A stretch of 64,000 nt of DNA from Kineococcus xinjiangensis (lineage in GTDB: Bacteria; Actinomycetota; Actinomycetes; Actinomycetales; Kineococcaceae): positions 1-64,000 of the forward strand of contig NZ_PTJD01000007.1 in assembly GCF_002934625.1 (NCBI RefSeq), written 5' to 3'. Below are positions 42,628-51,952 of this stretch, piece by piece. Positions within the stretch are counted from its first letter, which is position 1; each line of letters opens with the position of its first letter. Under the pieces are notes generated by a model, which searched no databases, was not told the DNA's origin, and saw nothing but the letters and a program-made list of their open reading frames with translations. The position numbers and the translations under genes are program-made.

Positions 42628-43709
42628 CACGCGATCTCGATCATCGCGGAGTTCAGTCCGGAGCCGACGCCCATCGCGATGACCTTCTGCCCGCGGGCCA
42701 GTTCCGGCGCCGTCACGGCGAGGGTCATCGGCAGCGAGATCGGCCCGACGTTGCCCCAGCGGGGGAACGTGACGGGGACCTTGTCGGGGTCCATGCCGAG
42801 GCGCTTGACGACGGTGTCGGTGTGCACCTTGGAGATCTGGTGGATGACGAAGCGGTCCGCGTCGGCCCAGCCGAACTCCGCGTCGCCGTCGGCGAAGGCG
42901 TCCGCGACGATCTCGATGCCCTCGGTCAGCATGAGCTTGGCGTCGGTGCGCATGTGGTTCAGGTCGCCGATGCACAGCTCGTGGTGCGCGGTTCCGGCCT
43001 TGGCGGAGCCACCGACGACGCGGTGTGCCTCGGGGTGCTCGTCGAGGCGGCCGAGCACGGCGGCGGCGGCCCCGCAGCCCAGGGTCATCGTCGCGAACTG
43101 GTCGAGGAAGTCGCGGCGGGTGACCTCCGGGCGCGAGAGGCGCTCGATGGTGCCCTGGTGCATGGGCCGCACGTCCTCCGCGCCGAGCACGACCGCGTAG
43201 CGCACCGCCCCCGCGTCGATCATCGTCGCCGCGACCTGCAGGGCGTTGACCCAGCCGAGGCAGGCGTTGGTGATGTCGAAGTTCAGCGCCGAGCTGGGCA
43301 GGTCCATCGCGTGGTGCACGGCGGTCGCCACGGCGGGCTCCAGGTGGGGGCGCGTCACCGTCGTGTTGATGATGAGGCCGACGTCGCCGGGCTGGACCCC
43401 GGCCTCGGACAGCGCCTTCAGCCCGCACTCGGCCGCGGCCTCGGGTGCGCCGCTGTCGCTGGACCACCAGCGGCGCTCCGAGACGCCCGCGACCTTCTCC
43501 AGCAGGCCGGGCCTGAGCCGTAGCCGCTCCAGCGTGGGCGCGAGCACCTCGTCGAAGTAGGAGGAGGGCACCACGACGGGCGCCTCCAGGCTCGCGATCG
43601 ACAGCAGCGCGGCGTTGCTCTGCCGGTAGAGGGTGCTTCCAGCGCGGCCCGCGCGCTGCGCGTTGGGCGTGGAGCTCCCGTGCGAGTTGCCGTTCAAGGG
43701 CGTCCCCAA
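42624..43709 (-). CDS. oleA: Thiolase-fold acyl-CoA condensing enzyme OleA
   Basis: A 361-residue protein that joins two fatty acyl-CoAs head to head. The catalytic Cys is C150 in FDITNACLGWVN, the His is in RFVIHQISKVHTD, and the Asn is in RWGNVGPIS. VAGVSERRWW and LNFDITNACLGW are OleA-like. Start: TTG 43709 gives 24 extra residues before the fold. TTG 43697, preceded by GGGGA, is an alternative. It is first in the operon oleA-oleBC-oleD, whose promoter must lie in 43710-43775 or further upstream. Confidence 0.92.
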   Translation of the reverse strand: MGTPLNGNSHGSSTPNAQRAGRAGSTLYRQSNAALLSIASLEAPVVVPSSYFDEVLAPTLERLRLRPGLLEKVAGVSERRWWSSDSGAPEAAAECGLKALSEAGVQPGDVGLIINTTVTRPHLEPAVATAVHHAMDLPSSALNFDITNACLGWVNALQVAATMIDAGAVRYAVVLGAEDVRPMHQGTIERLSRPEVTRRDFLDQFATMTLGCGAAAAVLGRLDEHPEAHRVVGGSAKAGTAHHELCIGDLNHMRTDAKLMLTEGIEIVADAFADGDAEFGWADADRFVIHQISKVHTDTVVKRLGMDPDKVPVTFPRWGNVGPISLPMTLAVTAPELARGQKVIAMGVGSGLNSAMIEIAW

Positions 43710-43775
43710 GTCCGTGGTGCCGAGGTGATGTGGAGGGCAAGGCTAACCGGCAACCGCCCCCTCGGCCCGTCGCCC

Positions 43776-45839
43776 TCAGCGGGGGCCCGGCGCGCCGCCG
43801 CCCGCACGGGTGGGGGTGGGGACGCGCGCGCCGGCCGACCGCCAGCGCGCGGCCGCCGCCGCCAGGGCCGCACGTGCTGCGGCGGTCTCCGCTGCGGCGG
43901 GCGGCGCGGGCGCGTAGCAGGCCCGTTCGGCGACGGCGACGGCCTCGGCGGCGGCCGGCTCCCCGAGAGCGCGCAGCCGCCACCCGAAGGTGCGCAGGTC
44001 CTCCGCCGGCCCCCGTGCCGCCCGGTGCGGGGCGAGGGCCGCGTCGAGGTCGGCGAGCGCTGCCAGCAGTGCGGTCGGGGCCGCCGCGGGCGCCGGGGGC
44101 CCGATGGGTCGGCCCGGGCGCCGGCGCCGGCGCAGCAGCAGGCCGGCGGCGACCGCCAGCGCGACACCCGCCGGCAGCGGCCATCCGTCGGGCGGGAGCT
44201 GCCGCAGCCAGGAGCCGGCCGCGGCCCACGCCGTGGCGGGGGCTGCGGTGCTGCCGGCCGTGGGGTCGGAGGTCGTCCAGCCCTGGCCGGGGATCCACAC
44301 CTCGACCCAGGCGTGGGCGTCTCGGGCGCGCAGCACCCGGCGCCCGTCATCCCGGGTCTCGCCGCCCGCGAAGCCGGTGACGATGCGCGCGGGGACCCCG
44401 GCGGAGCGCAGCAGGACGACCTCGGCGCTGGCGAAGTGCTCGCAGAAGCCGAGCCGCTGGTCGAAGAGGAAGGCGTCGACGGCGTCCTGCCCGGGCGCCG
44501 GGACGGGCGCGTCGAGGGTGTAGCGGGCCGTGGCGCGCAGGTGCTCCTCGACGGCGCGCACGTGGGCCCACCGGTCCGGTGCCCCGGCGGCGAGCCGGGC
44601 CGCGAGGTCGTGCACCCGCTGCGGCAGCTCCGGCGGCAGGTGCAGCGCGGACGCGGTGTCCGCGGGGTGCGCGGCTGCCCCCGGCTCGGACCCCGGCCGC
44701 GCCCCGGAGCCGGGGACCTCGGTGGCCACGACGGTGTAGCTGCCCGCGGTGCCGGCCACCAGCAGCAGCGCGGAGCCGTCGACGCCGACCGGGGAGTCGA
44801 CGCGCGCCGCCCGGGGGAAGCCGGGGAAGACGGCCGCGGGGTAGTCGCCGAGGGTGACGACCTGGTCGGTGCGCTCGGCCGCGGCCTGCGGCACGTCCGC
44901 GTCCACGGCGACATAGCCCTGGGCGTCGGCGTACCAGGACGTGCTCGGGCGCGAGGCCGTCCACCCCCGCCCGTCGTAGGTGTCGAGGACGCCGGAGCGC
45001 CACCACGCCGGGGAGTCGGCGGGCACGGCCAGCAGCGGCTCGTCGCCCAGGGCGCCGCGGGAGTTCAGGTCCATGCGGCCGCCGGCGTAGGCGGCGGCCC
45101 GCCGCTGCCCGCCGCTCCCCGGTCCGGTAGCGGCGGCGCTCTCGGTTCCGGCGAGACGCTCCGCCAGGGCCTCCAGCGCCCCGCCGCCGCTGGGCACCGG
45201 GACGAGGAGGAGCAGCGCGAGGGCCAGGGCGGTGGCCGTCAGCACGGGGGTGCCGGCGCGGGCGGGGCGCCGCTGCGCGGGGTCGGCGCCGTCGCCGGGC
45301 CGCACCGGGAACGCCACGGCCGCGGCGCTCAGCGCCGGGGCGTGGGCGCGGACGAGGCCGACGGTCAGGGCGAGCCAGGTCACCACGAGCACGGGCGCCA
45401 GCGCCGGGCCGGGCTGCAGCCCCGCCGCGAGCACCGTCGCGGACGTGCCGAGCAGGAGCTGGGCGCGCAGGTGCCGGGCGGTGGTGGCCGCCGCGGCGCA
45501 GCTGGCCCCTCCGCCGAGGACCAGCAGGGGCAGGCCGGGCAGCCCCGTCGGCGGGTTCCCGCCGCTGCCGGCCAGCCACCAGGTGAGGAGGCAGCACAGC
45601 GCCAGCAGCACCCAGGCGGCGCGCTGGCGGGTCCGGACGCCGGCGGGGCTTGCGGCCAGCAGGCAGGAGGCGGCGGCTGCGACCTGCACGGCGGCCGCGA
45701 GCAGGGCCGCCCACACCGGCAGCACGCCCGTGGCGGCGAAGGCCCACGGGCCGCAGAGCAGGGTGACGAGCGCGCAGCCCCGCAGCACCCCGGTCCCGTC
45801 GCCAGCCGCTCCCCGGGAGTCCGGGTGCGGTGCGCTCAC
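43776..45839 (-). CDS. Transglutaminase-like membrane protein
   Basis: A 687-residue protein. The N-terminal 200 residues have about six membrane helices (for example VLPVWAALLAAAVQVAAAAS and VLLALCCLLTWWLAG), followed by an external domain. The transglutaminase core has Cys in QRLGFCEHFASAEVVLLRSA (near residue 465), His in ARDAHAWVEVWIPGQG (near 508) and Asp in TSDPTAGS. A further membrane helix and a cytosolic tail (ERACYAPAPPAAAETAAARA, a DUF4129-like end) follow. It is the third gene of a MoxR-DUF58-TGase trio, common in actinobacteria and of unsettled function. GTG 45839 overlaps the stop of the gene before it. Confidence 0.9.
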   Translation of the reverse strand: MSAPHPDSRGAAGDGTGVLRGCALVTLLCGPWAFAATGVLPVWAALLAAAVQVAAAASCLLAASPAGVRTRQRAAWVLLALCCLLTWWLAGSGGNPPTGLPGLPLLVLGGGASCAAAATTARHLRAQLLLGTSATVLAAGLQPGPALAPVLVVTWLALTVGLVRAHAPALSAAAVAFPVRPGDGADPAQRRPARAGTPVLTATALALALLLLVPVPSGGGALEALAERLAGTESAAATGPGSGGQRRAAAYAGGRMDLNSRGALGDEPLLAVPADSPAWWRSGVLDTYDGRGWTASRPSTSWYADAQGYVAVDADVPQAAAERTDQVVTLGDYPAAVFPGFPRAARVDSPVGVDGSALLLVAGTAGSYTVVATEVPGSGARPGSEPGAAAHPADTASALHLPPELPQRVHDLAARLAAGAPDRWAHVRAVEEHLRATARYTLDAPVPAPGQDAVDAFLFDQRLGFCEHFASAEVVLLRSAGVPARIVTGFAGGETRDDGRRVLRARDAHAWVEVWIPGQGWTTSDPTAGSTAAPATAWAAAGSWLRQLPPDGWPLPAGVALAVAAGLLLRRRRRPGRPIGPPAPAAAPTALLAALADLDAALAPHRAARGPAEDLRTFGWRLRALGEPAAAEAVAVAERACYAPAPPAAAETAAARAALAAAAARWRSAGARVPTPTRAGGGAPGPR

Positions 45840-46903
45840 GCCGGCACCGGCTGCGGGAGGACCCCCACCTCGGCGCAGGAGGCGAGCAGGACGGTGCCGC
45901 CCGGGCCCGCCCAGCGCCGCGCCCGTGCGAGCAGCTCCTCGTCGGCGGACGTGGCGGGCCCGAGCGCGGCCAGCCAGTCCAGCAGTTCCGTCGCCCCGGC
46001 GGGGGCGCGATCCAGGCCCGCGGTGACCACGGCCCCGCCGGGCATGTTCGCGAGCACGGCGACCTCCCGCCCGGTGCGCGCCTGCCCGGCGAGCTCCTGT
46101 CCCAGCCGGCCCAGGAGCACCTCCCCGTGCGCGGCGTCGGGGTGCGCGCCGGCCGGAGTGCCGAGCGGACCGTCGAGGACGACGGCGAGGCGGGGCAGGC
46201 AGGCCGGTTCGCGCTCGCGCGCCACGGGCACGCCCCGGCGGGCGGTGCTGCGCCAGTGCACGTCGGCGGGCCGGTCGCCGCTGCGCCAGGGCCGGATCCC
46301 ATCGGGATGGCCGGCCGGCCGGGACGCCGCCGCCCGGGTCTCCCCGGTGGGCAGGGGTGCGCGCGGGCCGTCGGGCGCGCTCGGGTGGACGACGACGCGG
46401 TGCGCGACGGGGTGCAGGGCCTCGCGCGCGACGACTCCGAACGGGTCGGTGGCCAGCACGTGGACCGTCCCGAGCCGGGTCGCGGCCCGGTGCACCGCGA
46501 GGCGGGCGACGGCAACGGCGGCGCAGGCGCCGGGGGCGAGGGCGGGCACGGCGACCTCCGCGTCGGCGAGGCCGGAGGTGCGCAGGACCAGGCGGGCCGC
46601 GCCCGTGCCGCGCGCGCGGTGGCCGGCGGTGGCGCGCACGGTGACGAGGTGCTCGACCGTGGCGCCCGCGACGGTGCGCAGCGGCCCGTCGACCTCGACG
46701 ACGAGGCCGTCGAGGCGCGGGCGCAGCAGCAGTCCCGTGAGCAGCACCGCGGCGGCCGCGGCGGCCACGGCTCCCAGCCAGGGGTTTCCGAGCGCCAGGG
46801 TCACGAGGCCCGCGGCGGCCACGGCGTACGCGGTGCACCTGCCCCCGACGGTCAGGCGCAGCCCGCCGGCCCGGGCGGTCCGCCTGGGGGTGCGTCCTCT
46901 CAT
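45836..46903 (-). CDS. DUF58-domain membrane protein
   Basis: A 355-residue protein. Two membrane helices lie near residues 25-60 (CTAYAVAAAGLVTLALG; LGAVAAAAAAVLLTGLLLRP). The DUF58 signature is GIRPWRSGDRPADVHWRSTA (about residues 198-217), followed by ARRGVPVARER and a von Willebrand A-like region (LAVVLDGPLGTPAGA). DUF58 proteins accompany MoxR ATPases. ATG 46903 overlaps the moxR stop (ATGA). Confidence 0.92.
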   Translation of the reverse strand: MRGRTPRRTARAGGLRLTVGGRCTAYAVAAAGLVTLALGNPWLGAVAAAAAAVLLTGLLLRPRLDGLVVEVDGPLRTVAGATVEHLVTVRATAGHRARGTGAARLVLRTSGLADAEVAVPALAPGACAAVAVARLAVHRAATRLGTVHVLATDPFGVVAREALHPVAHRVVVHPSAPDGPRAPLPTGETRAAASRPAGHPDGIRPWRSGDRPADVHWRSTARRGVPVAREREPACLPRLAVVLDGPLGTPAGAHPDAAHGEVLLGRLGQELAGQARTGREVAVLANMPGGAVVTAGLDRAPAGATELLDWLAALGPATSADEELLARARRWAGPGGTVLLASCAEVGVLPQPVPA

Positions 46904-47853
46904 CGGGGCAGCGCGACGGGGACCTGCTGCACGATGCGCGCGACGACCTCCTGCTGGAGCAGGGCCGTGGCCTGGGTGCCGTGCTGGGGTTCGGCGAGGA
47001 CGAGGCGGTGCGCCAGCACGGGCACGGCGAGCGCCTGCACGTCTCCGGGGGTGGCGTAGTCGCGGCCCTCGAGCACGGCGCGGGCCTGCGCGCACCGCAC
47101 GAGGGTGATGGCGGCGCGCGCGCTGGCCCCGAGCAGCACCCGCGCGTCGGAGCGGGTGGCGCGGACCACGTCGACGGCGTGCTCGACGACGGCGTCGGCG
47201 ACGTGGACGTCGCGCACGGCCGCGCGCAGCGCACGCAGCCCGGCGGGGTCGGTCACGGGGGGCAGGTGGTCGACCGTGGCGGCCCGCAACTGCTCCCGGA
47301 CGACCTGCCGTTCGTCGCGGGCGCTGAGGGGGCCGAGGACGACCCGCACGGCGAAGCGGTCGAGCTGGCCCTCGGGCAGCGGGTAGGTGCCGACCTGCTC
47401 CACGGGGTTCTGGGTGGCCAGGACGACGAACGGGTCCGGCAGCGGGTGGCGCACGCCGTCGACGGTGACGGCGCCCTCCTCCATGGCTTCGAGGAAGGCC
47501 GACTGGCTGCGCGGCGAGGTGCGGTTGAGCTCGTCGACCAGCAGGACGTGGCTGAAGACCGGGCCGGGCACGAACCGGAAGGCCCCCTGGCCGGCGTCCC
47601 AGACGCCACCGCCGGTGATGTCGGCGGGCAGCAGGTCGGAGGTGGCCTGCACCCGGCCGAAGCCGGCGCCGACCGCGCGGGCGAACGCCTTGGCCATGGT
47701 GGTCTTGCCGCTGCCGGGCACGTCCTCGACGAGGACGTGGCCGCCGGCGAGCACCGCCGTGGCGACCAGCTCCACCGCGGCGCGGCGTCCCCGCACGACC
47801 TGCTCGACGGCGTCGACGAGGGCCCGTGCCGCTGCGGCGGGGGTGGTGTCCAC
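46900..47853 (-). CDS. MoxR-family AAA ATPase
   Basis: A 317-residue AAA+ chaperone ATPase. Walker A is GSGKTT (residues 47-52) in LVEDVPGSGKTTMAKAFARA. Walker B is HVLLVDELNRTSPRSQSAFL, followed by MEEGAVTVDG. VVLATQNPVEQVGTYPLPEG and QLDRF are the sensor and arginine-finger segments. GTG 47853 gives the normal distance to Walker A. A GTG at 47922 would add 23 residues of doubtful sequence. It presumably acts on the two membrane proteins encoded after it. Confidence 0.93.
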   Translation of the reverse strand: MDTTPAAAARALVDAVEQVVRGRRAAVELVATAVLAGGHVLVEDVPGSGKTTMAKAFARAVGAGFGRVQATSDLLPADITGGGVWDAGQGAFRFVPGPVFSHVLLVDELNRTSPRSQSAFLEAMEEGAVTVDGVRHPLPDPFVVLATQNPVEQVGTYPLPEGQLDRFAVRVVLGPLSARDERQVVREQLRAATVDHLPPVTDPAGLRALRAAVRDVHVADAVVEHAVDVVRATRSDARVLLGASARAAITLVRCAQARAVLEGRDYATPGDVQALAVPVLAHRLVLAEPQHGTQATALLQQEVVARIVQQVPVALPR

Positions 47854-48038
47854 GGTTCGAGCATGGGCGTGAACCGCCGCGGTCCTCACCCGTAGCGGGG
47901 CCCGGTCCACCGTCTGGAGCACCGCCGGTGGCCCGTCCGGCGCAGCCCGGGGGACCGCCCCGGCGGACGAGCGATCACGGTCCCCGTGCTAGAGTCATGC
48001 TCGCTTCGAACGGCCCGGAAGGGTCGGTCGGGCCACTC

Positions 48039-48122
48039 GTCCGGGTGGCGGAATTGGCAGACGCGCTAGCTTGAGGTGCTAGTCCTCGTAAGAGGGTGGG
48101 GGTTCAAGTCCCCCCTCGGACA
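48039..48122 (+). tRNA. tRNA-Leu (anticodon GAG)
   Basis: The acceptor stem GTCCGGG pairs with CTCGGAC (one G-U), closing 48039-48121 with discriminator A48122. The anticodon arm CTAGC-TTGAGGT-GCTAG gives anticodon GAG. A long variable arm (class II, TCCTCGTAAGAGGG region) and the T arm GGGGGTTCAAGTCCCCC identify tRNA-Leu. CCA is not encoded. Confidence 0.97.
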
Positions 48123-48125
48123 CTC

Positions 48126-48158
48126 ACGGCCTGGGTCATGACCCGGGCCGTTCTTCTT
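48126..48158 (+). terminator. Rho-independent terminator of tRNA-Leu
   Basis: Arms 48126-48138 and 48139-48151 pair over 13 bases with one G-U, followed by TTCTTCTT. This is the only hairpin in the window with a clear T-rich tail. Confidence 0.9.
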
Positions 48159-48248
48159 GGTCCACTCTCCTGAACTTCTCGCTCCGTCGCGGGCGGCAGC
48201 GTGCCCCCGCGGCGTCCTGGCCGATGTGCTCGACGACGTTCCGCCTCC

Positions 48249-50552
48249 TCACTGCCGTGCGTGGTGGTGCTGGAGGAACCGGGCGAGTTGGGCAGGGGGC
48301 ATGGGGCGCGCGAGCAGGAACCCCTGGCCGTTGACTCCCGGGGGGAGGGCTTGGAGCTGCTCCTCCGTCTCGATGCCTTCGACGACGCAGTCGATGTGCA
48401 GGTCGCGAGCGAGGCCGGTCACCGCGGTGACGATGCTGGCGCTGATCCGGTCGTGGGGGAGGCCCGCGGTGAAGGAGCGGTCGACCTTGACGCCGGTGAC
48501 GGGGAGTTCGGCGAGGTAGCGCAGGCTCGCGTAACCCGTTCCGAAGTCGTCGATGTCGATCTTGATGCCGTGGGCCCGGATCGTGTGCAGGGCGGCCATG
48601 GTCGCGGGGCCGGCGTCGAGCAGTGCCGTCTCGGTCAGCTCCAGGGTGAGCAGGTGGGGTGCGAGGCCGCTGCGTGTGAGAGCGGTCGTGAGGTCGTGGA
48701 CGAGGTCGCTGCGGGCGGCCTGGCGCGCGCTGAGGTTGACGGAGACGCTGAGGTGGCGCCAGGCGGGCGTGACGGCGTGGAGGTCGGCGAGGTCCTGACA
48801 GGCGGTCTGGAGGACGTGTCTGCCCAGCTCGGCGATGAGCCCGACCTCTTCGGCGAGGGGGATGAACTGGTCGGGGCCGATGGCCTCGCCGGCGTCGTCG
48901 TGGAGCCGGGCCAGTGCTTCGACACCGACGACCCGCGTGCTGGTGAGGTCCAGGATGGGTTGGTAGACCACCGTGAGGGCTGACGGGTCGCCACCTGCGC
49001 CCGCAGGGACGGTCACCCCGGTCGGGCGGGCTGCGCCGCGCAGTGCGCCTGCTCGCCGCGTCAGGGCAGCGCGCAGGGTGCCCTCGATGTGGGCGCGCCG
49101 GGCGATGGTCGCGGTGAAGGTGTCGTCGTAGACGGCACTGGTGTTCTTGCCGCGGGACTTGGCCCGGTACATCGCCCTGTCCGCGTCGCGGAGCGCCTCG
49201 GCCGGGTCGGCGGCGGCGTCGGCGAACGTGATGCCGATGGAGACGGTGACGTAGTGCTGCACGCCGTCGACGGCGACGGGTTCACGGACGGCGCCCTGGA
49301 TGCGGTCCGCTGCGCGGAGGGCGTCGATGCGTGCCTGGTCGGGCGTCCGTTGCGGGGAGGGTTCGAGGACGACGACGAACTCGTCGCCGCTGAGGCGGGC
49401 GATGGTGTCCTCCGGCCGCAGGGTGGCGCGGAGGCGCTCGGCGGTGGCGATGAGGACGGTGTCGCCACCGCGGTGGCCGGAGGTGTCGTTGACGCGCTTG
49501 AACCCGTCGAGGTCGCAGTAGAGGATCGCGACGTGGGCGCCGTTGCGGGCCGCCCTGGAGAGCGCGCTGGTCAGGCGGTCGAGGAGCAGCCGGCGGTTGG
49601 GCAGGCCGGTGAGGTCGTCGTGGAGGCTGGCGGCGAGGATCCGTTCCTCGGCGGTGACCGCCTCCGTGATGTCCTGTGCGATGCCGAGGATCTGGGTGAC
49701 GGCACCGCTGGCGTCGCGCGCGAAGGGAGTGACCTGACGGGAGAGCCAGCGGTACTCCCCGCCGGCGTCCTTGACGCGGAAGCGGATGCGCACCACCTCG
49801 CCGTCGGCGACCTCACGGATCTGCCGGTTGGCGCGCGTGAGCGTCTCGATGTCGTCGGGGTGGGCTATCGCCGCGACAATGTCGCTGCCCATGTCGCGCA
49901 GCTGCTCGGCCGTGTAGCCGTAACCCTCGAAGACGTTGCGGGAGATCCACAGGATCGCGTTCGTCGCGGGATCGACGAGGTAGATCAGGTCGGGAGTGGC
50001 GGCGAGGACGGCGTCGTGGAAGGCGACGCTGGCCTGCAGTTCCCGTTGTGCTCGCCGTTCGCTGGTGACGTCGGTGACCGCCGCGACGGCACCGAGGAGG
50101 GTGCCGTCCTCGGCCGTGATGCGACGAGCGGTGACCAGGACGTCGCGGAGCTCGTGGTCGGCGCACCCTGCGGGACCGAAGCGGAGGGAGACGTCCTGCA
50201 GTTCTTCGCCGTCGAGCGCCCGCAGGAGCGGAGACGACGTCACCTCCATCTCCGCGCCCTCGGCGCTGACGATGCGCAGCCGGGTCCAGACGTGATCGTG
50301 CTCGAGCAGGTCGCCGCCCGACACTCCGCTCATGCGGCGCTGCGCGGCATTGCGGAGGACGATCCTGCCGTCGGCGTCGCACGCGAGCACCCCCACGTTG
50401 ACCGCCTCGAGGATGGCGGTGCTGAAGGTGTCGGGGCGTGCGTCCCGAGCGGCCGGCCCCTTCGGTCGAGCCCGCGCTCGGGCGCTGAGCCGTGCGCGGG
50501 TGCGGGCGAGGTGCTCCCTCACCCGCCGCCCGATCCCCGCACCATCAGTCAT
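48249..50552 (-). CDS. PAS-PAS-GGDEF-EAL c-di-GMP turnover protein
   Basis: A 767-residue cytosolic protein. PAS domains lie at about residues 40-165 and 175-300 (PAC segment GGEYRWLSRQVTPFARD). The GGDEF domain (about 305-475) has the variant active site SGDEF (388-392), with an RxxD I-site (RPED) five residues before it. The EAL domain (about 500-765) has EAL at 545-547, IDDFGTGYASL and VVEGIETEEQL with GQGFLLARPM. The EAL metal and catalytic motifs look intact, so phosphodiesterase activity is expected. Cyclase activity is possible, since SGDEF is sometimes active. ATG 50552 has GAGGTG upstream. It could counter the flagellar-operon cyclase at 35540. Confidence 0.94.
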   Translation of the reverse strand: MTDGAGIGRRVREHLARTRARLSARARARPKGPAARDARPDTFSTAILEAVNVGVLACDADGRIVLRNAAQRRMSGVSGGDLLEHDHVWTRLRIVSAEGAEMEVTSSPLLRALDGEELQDVSLRFGPAGCADHELRDVLVTARRITAEDGTLLGAVAAVTDVTSERRAQRELQASVAFHDAVLAATPDLIYLVDPATNAILWISRNVFEGYGYTAEQLRDMGSDIVAAIAHPDDIETLTRANRQIREVADGEVVRIRFRVKDAGGEYRWLSRQVTPFARDASGAVTQILGIAQDITEAVTAEERILAASLHDDLTGLPNRRLLLDRLTSALSRAARNGAHVAILYCDLDGFKRVNDTSGHRGGDTVLIATAERLRATLRPEDTIARLSGDEFVVVLEPSPQRTPDQARIDALRAADRIQGAVREPVAVDGVQHYVTVSIGITFADAAADPAEALRDADRAMYRAKSRGKNTSAVYDDTFTATIARRAHIEGTLRAALTRRAGALRGAARPTGVTVPAGAGGDPSALTVVYQPILDLTSTRVVGVEALARLHDDAGEAIGPDQFIPLAEEVGLIAELGRHVLQTACQDLADLHAVTPAWRHLSVSVNLSARQAARSDLVHDLTTALTRSGLAPHLLTLELTETALLDAGPATMAALHTIRAHGIKIDIDDFGTGYASLRYLAELPVTGVKVDRSFTAGLPHDRISASIVTAVTGLARDLHIDCVVEGIETEEQLQALPPGVNGQGFLLARPMPPAQLARFLQHHHARQ

Positions 50553-50741
50553 AGCACCTCACTCTAGGTGAGCGGCGGTCCGGTGTGGGGCGGCCCGCAC
50601 CCCGCGCCCCGACCTCCGGCGAGCGGCCCTCCAGCATGATCGCCACCCGGGCCCAGCAGGGAGCGGCGGCGAAGCCGCGACGCTTCGCGGTGTCCTGGCC
50701 GCCGTGTCGGGCGACCTCCCGCCGACGGGGCGGCGGTCACC

Positions 50742-51473
50742 TCACGCGGGGGTCTTCAGGCCTCGCCGGAGGAGCACGGAGACCGCCGGGTACCCGGCGA
50801 TCAGCCCCAGCACCAGGCCGACCTGCATGAGGAACACGAAGGAGACGTCGGTGGGGTGCGGCATGAGCCCGGCGAAGTGCAGGACCAGCATCCAGCCGAG
50901 CATGCCGACGTCGAAGGCGAGCACGGTGAGGAAGGCGACGGCCACTGCGCTCCCCGCGCCGCCGGCCGTGGACGCTCGGCGCTGTCGCAGCGAGTGCTCC
51001 ATCAGCGTGAGAACGGCGACGGCGAGCAGCGTGATGACGGCGATCATCGCCCAGAGCGCGTCGCCGGCGAGGGTGAGCCCGGTGAGCAGGACGAGGGGTA
51101 CGCCGACGAGGTGCGCGATCGCCGAGGCCGCCCCGCCGAGCAGGCCACCGCGCACGGCTGCCCGCTGACCACTCGCGGTGTCCGAGTCGTGCCGTCGGGT
51201 CGCGTGATGGCCGGTCCCCGGGGAGGCGTCGATCCCCGGCCCCACGGGTGGTCGGGGCTCGCCGGCCCGCTGGAACATCCAGAGGGCCACGGGGCCGAGG
51301 TACGTGGCGCCGAGGAGCCATGCCAGCTCCATGATGCGCGAGCGCTGTCGTGGGCCCCGGACGAAGATCAGGTAGAGCATCGTCGCGGTCGAGATCGCGG
51401 TCAGTGCGATGTACGCCCACGCGAGGGGGGACACCCACGCAGGAAGTCCCGCCCCGTGCTCGTTCATGTCCAT
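50742..51473 (-). CDS. DUF4396-type membrane protein
   Basis: A 243-residue integral membrane protein with about six helices (WAYIALTAISTATMLYLIFV; IMELAWLLGATYLGPVALWM; later IAVITLLAVAVLTLMEHSLR; VAFLTVLAFDVGMLGWMLVL; VFLMQVGLVLGLIAGYPAVS). A His/Arg-rich loop lies near residues 80-110. FDVGMLGW and the trailing helix resemble DUF4396, often found with copper genes. ATG 51473 is chosen because AGGA precedes it. It is divergent from the small-protein/DUF305 unit, with a perfect palindrome (51603-51624) between. Confidence 0.8.
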   Translation of the reverse strand: MDMNEHGAGLPAWVSPLAWAYIALTAISTATMLYLIFVRGPRQRSRIMELAWLLGATYLGPVALWMFQRAGEPRPPVGPGIDASPGTGHHATRRHDSDTASGQRAAVRGGLLGGAASAIAHLVGVPLVLLTGLTLAGDALWAMIAVITLLAVAVLTLMEHSLRQRRASTAGGAGSAVAVAFLTVLAFDVGMLGWMLVLHFAGLMPHPTDVSFVFLMQVGLVLGLIAGYPAVSVLLRRGLKTPA

Positions 51474-51602
51474 CGTCGTCCTGCCTCGGGAGTTCTGCCG
51501 GCGGTGGGCCGCGGTCACCCGCCCTCAGGGGGCACGGGCGGGTTCCGCGGCGGCAACGCCTGCTCGGTGGCCTCACGTGCCTCTTCGCCGCGGCCTCGAC
51601 AA

Positions 51603-51624
51603 CGCTACCCCCCGGGGGGTAGCG
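51603..51624. promoter_or_regulatory. 22-bp perfect palindrome, CsoR-type operator
   Basis: A perfect palindrome centred between 51613 and 51614: CGCTA, six C, six G, then TAGCG. CsoR-family operators are short runs of C and G flanked by TA. It lies in the divergent region between the DUF4396 gene (minus) and the 51734 gene (plus). Confidence 0.75.
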
Positions 51625-51676
51625 AACGCCACTTCGTCGATGTGCGTCCCAAACTGGCGATTCCAGGCTGTTCGCG

Positions 51677-51705
51677 TTGCTACCCCCAGGGGGTTGACCT
51701 ACGAT
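51677..51705 (+). promoter_or_regulatory. Promoter with embedded CsoR-type operator
   Basis: TTGCTA (51677-51682) and TACGAT (51700-51705) are 17 bases apart, a plausible SigA-type promoter. The spacer contains ACCCCC-A-GGGGGT (51682-51694), related to the perfect palindrome at 51603. A repressor bound there would block polymerase. The start would be near 51712, 22 bases before ATG 51734. Confidence 0.6.
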
Positions 51706-51733
51706 GAGGGAAGATCGAGCCGATGGAGGACAC

Positions 51734-51952
51734 ATGAGTGAAGCCCTGTACGCCCTCGCCCTGCTGGCGTGCCCGGTCGGGATGGGACTGGTGATGTGGT
51801 TCCTGGTCCGCGGCATGCGACAGCCCGAACAGACGCCGGCAGACGTCAAGAGCAAGCAGGTGGAGCTGATGCGCCTCCAGGCGGAGATCGACCAGCTGGA
51901 GGCGGAGCGCACCCACCGCCGCAGTGAGCCCGCAGGCAACCACCCCGCATGA
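51734..51952 (+). CDS. Small single-pass membrane protein, unknown
   Basis: A 72-residue protein: one membrane helix (LYALALLACPVGMGLVMWFL, about residues 5-24) and a charged coiled-coil tail (KSKQVELMRLQAEIDQLEAE, about 39-58). No family recognised. AGGA precedes ATG 51734, and its end overlaps the next gene (ATGA). Such tiny proteins with a predicted helix and coiled coil recur in actinobacterial copper loci. Confidence 0.75.
   Translation: MSEALYALALLACPVGMGLVMWFLVRGMRQPEQTPADVKSKQVELMRLQAEIDQLEAERTHRRSEPAGNHPA

Noticed and set aside
42628-44298. An N-terminal extension of the OleBC protein
   Set aside because: The open frame upstream of 42627 is antisense-phase noise within oleA; the GTGA overlap marks the start.
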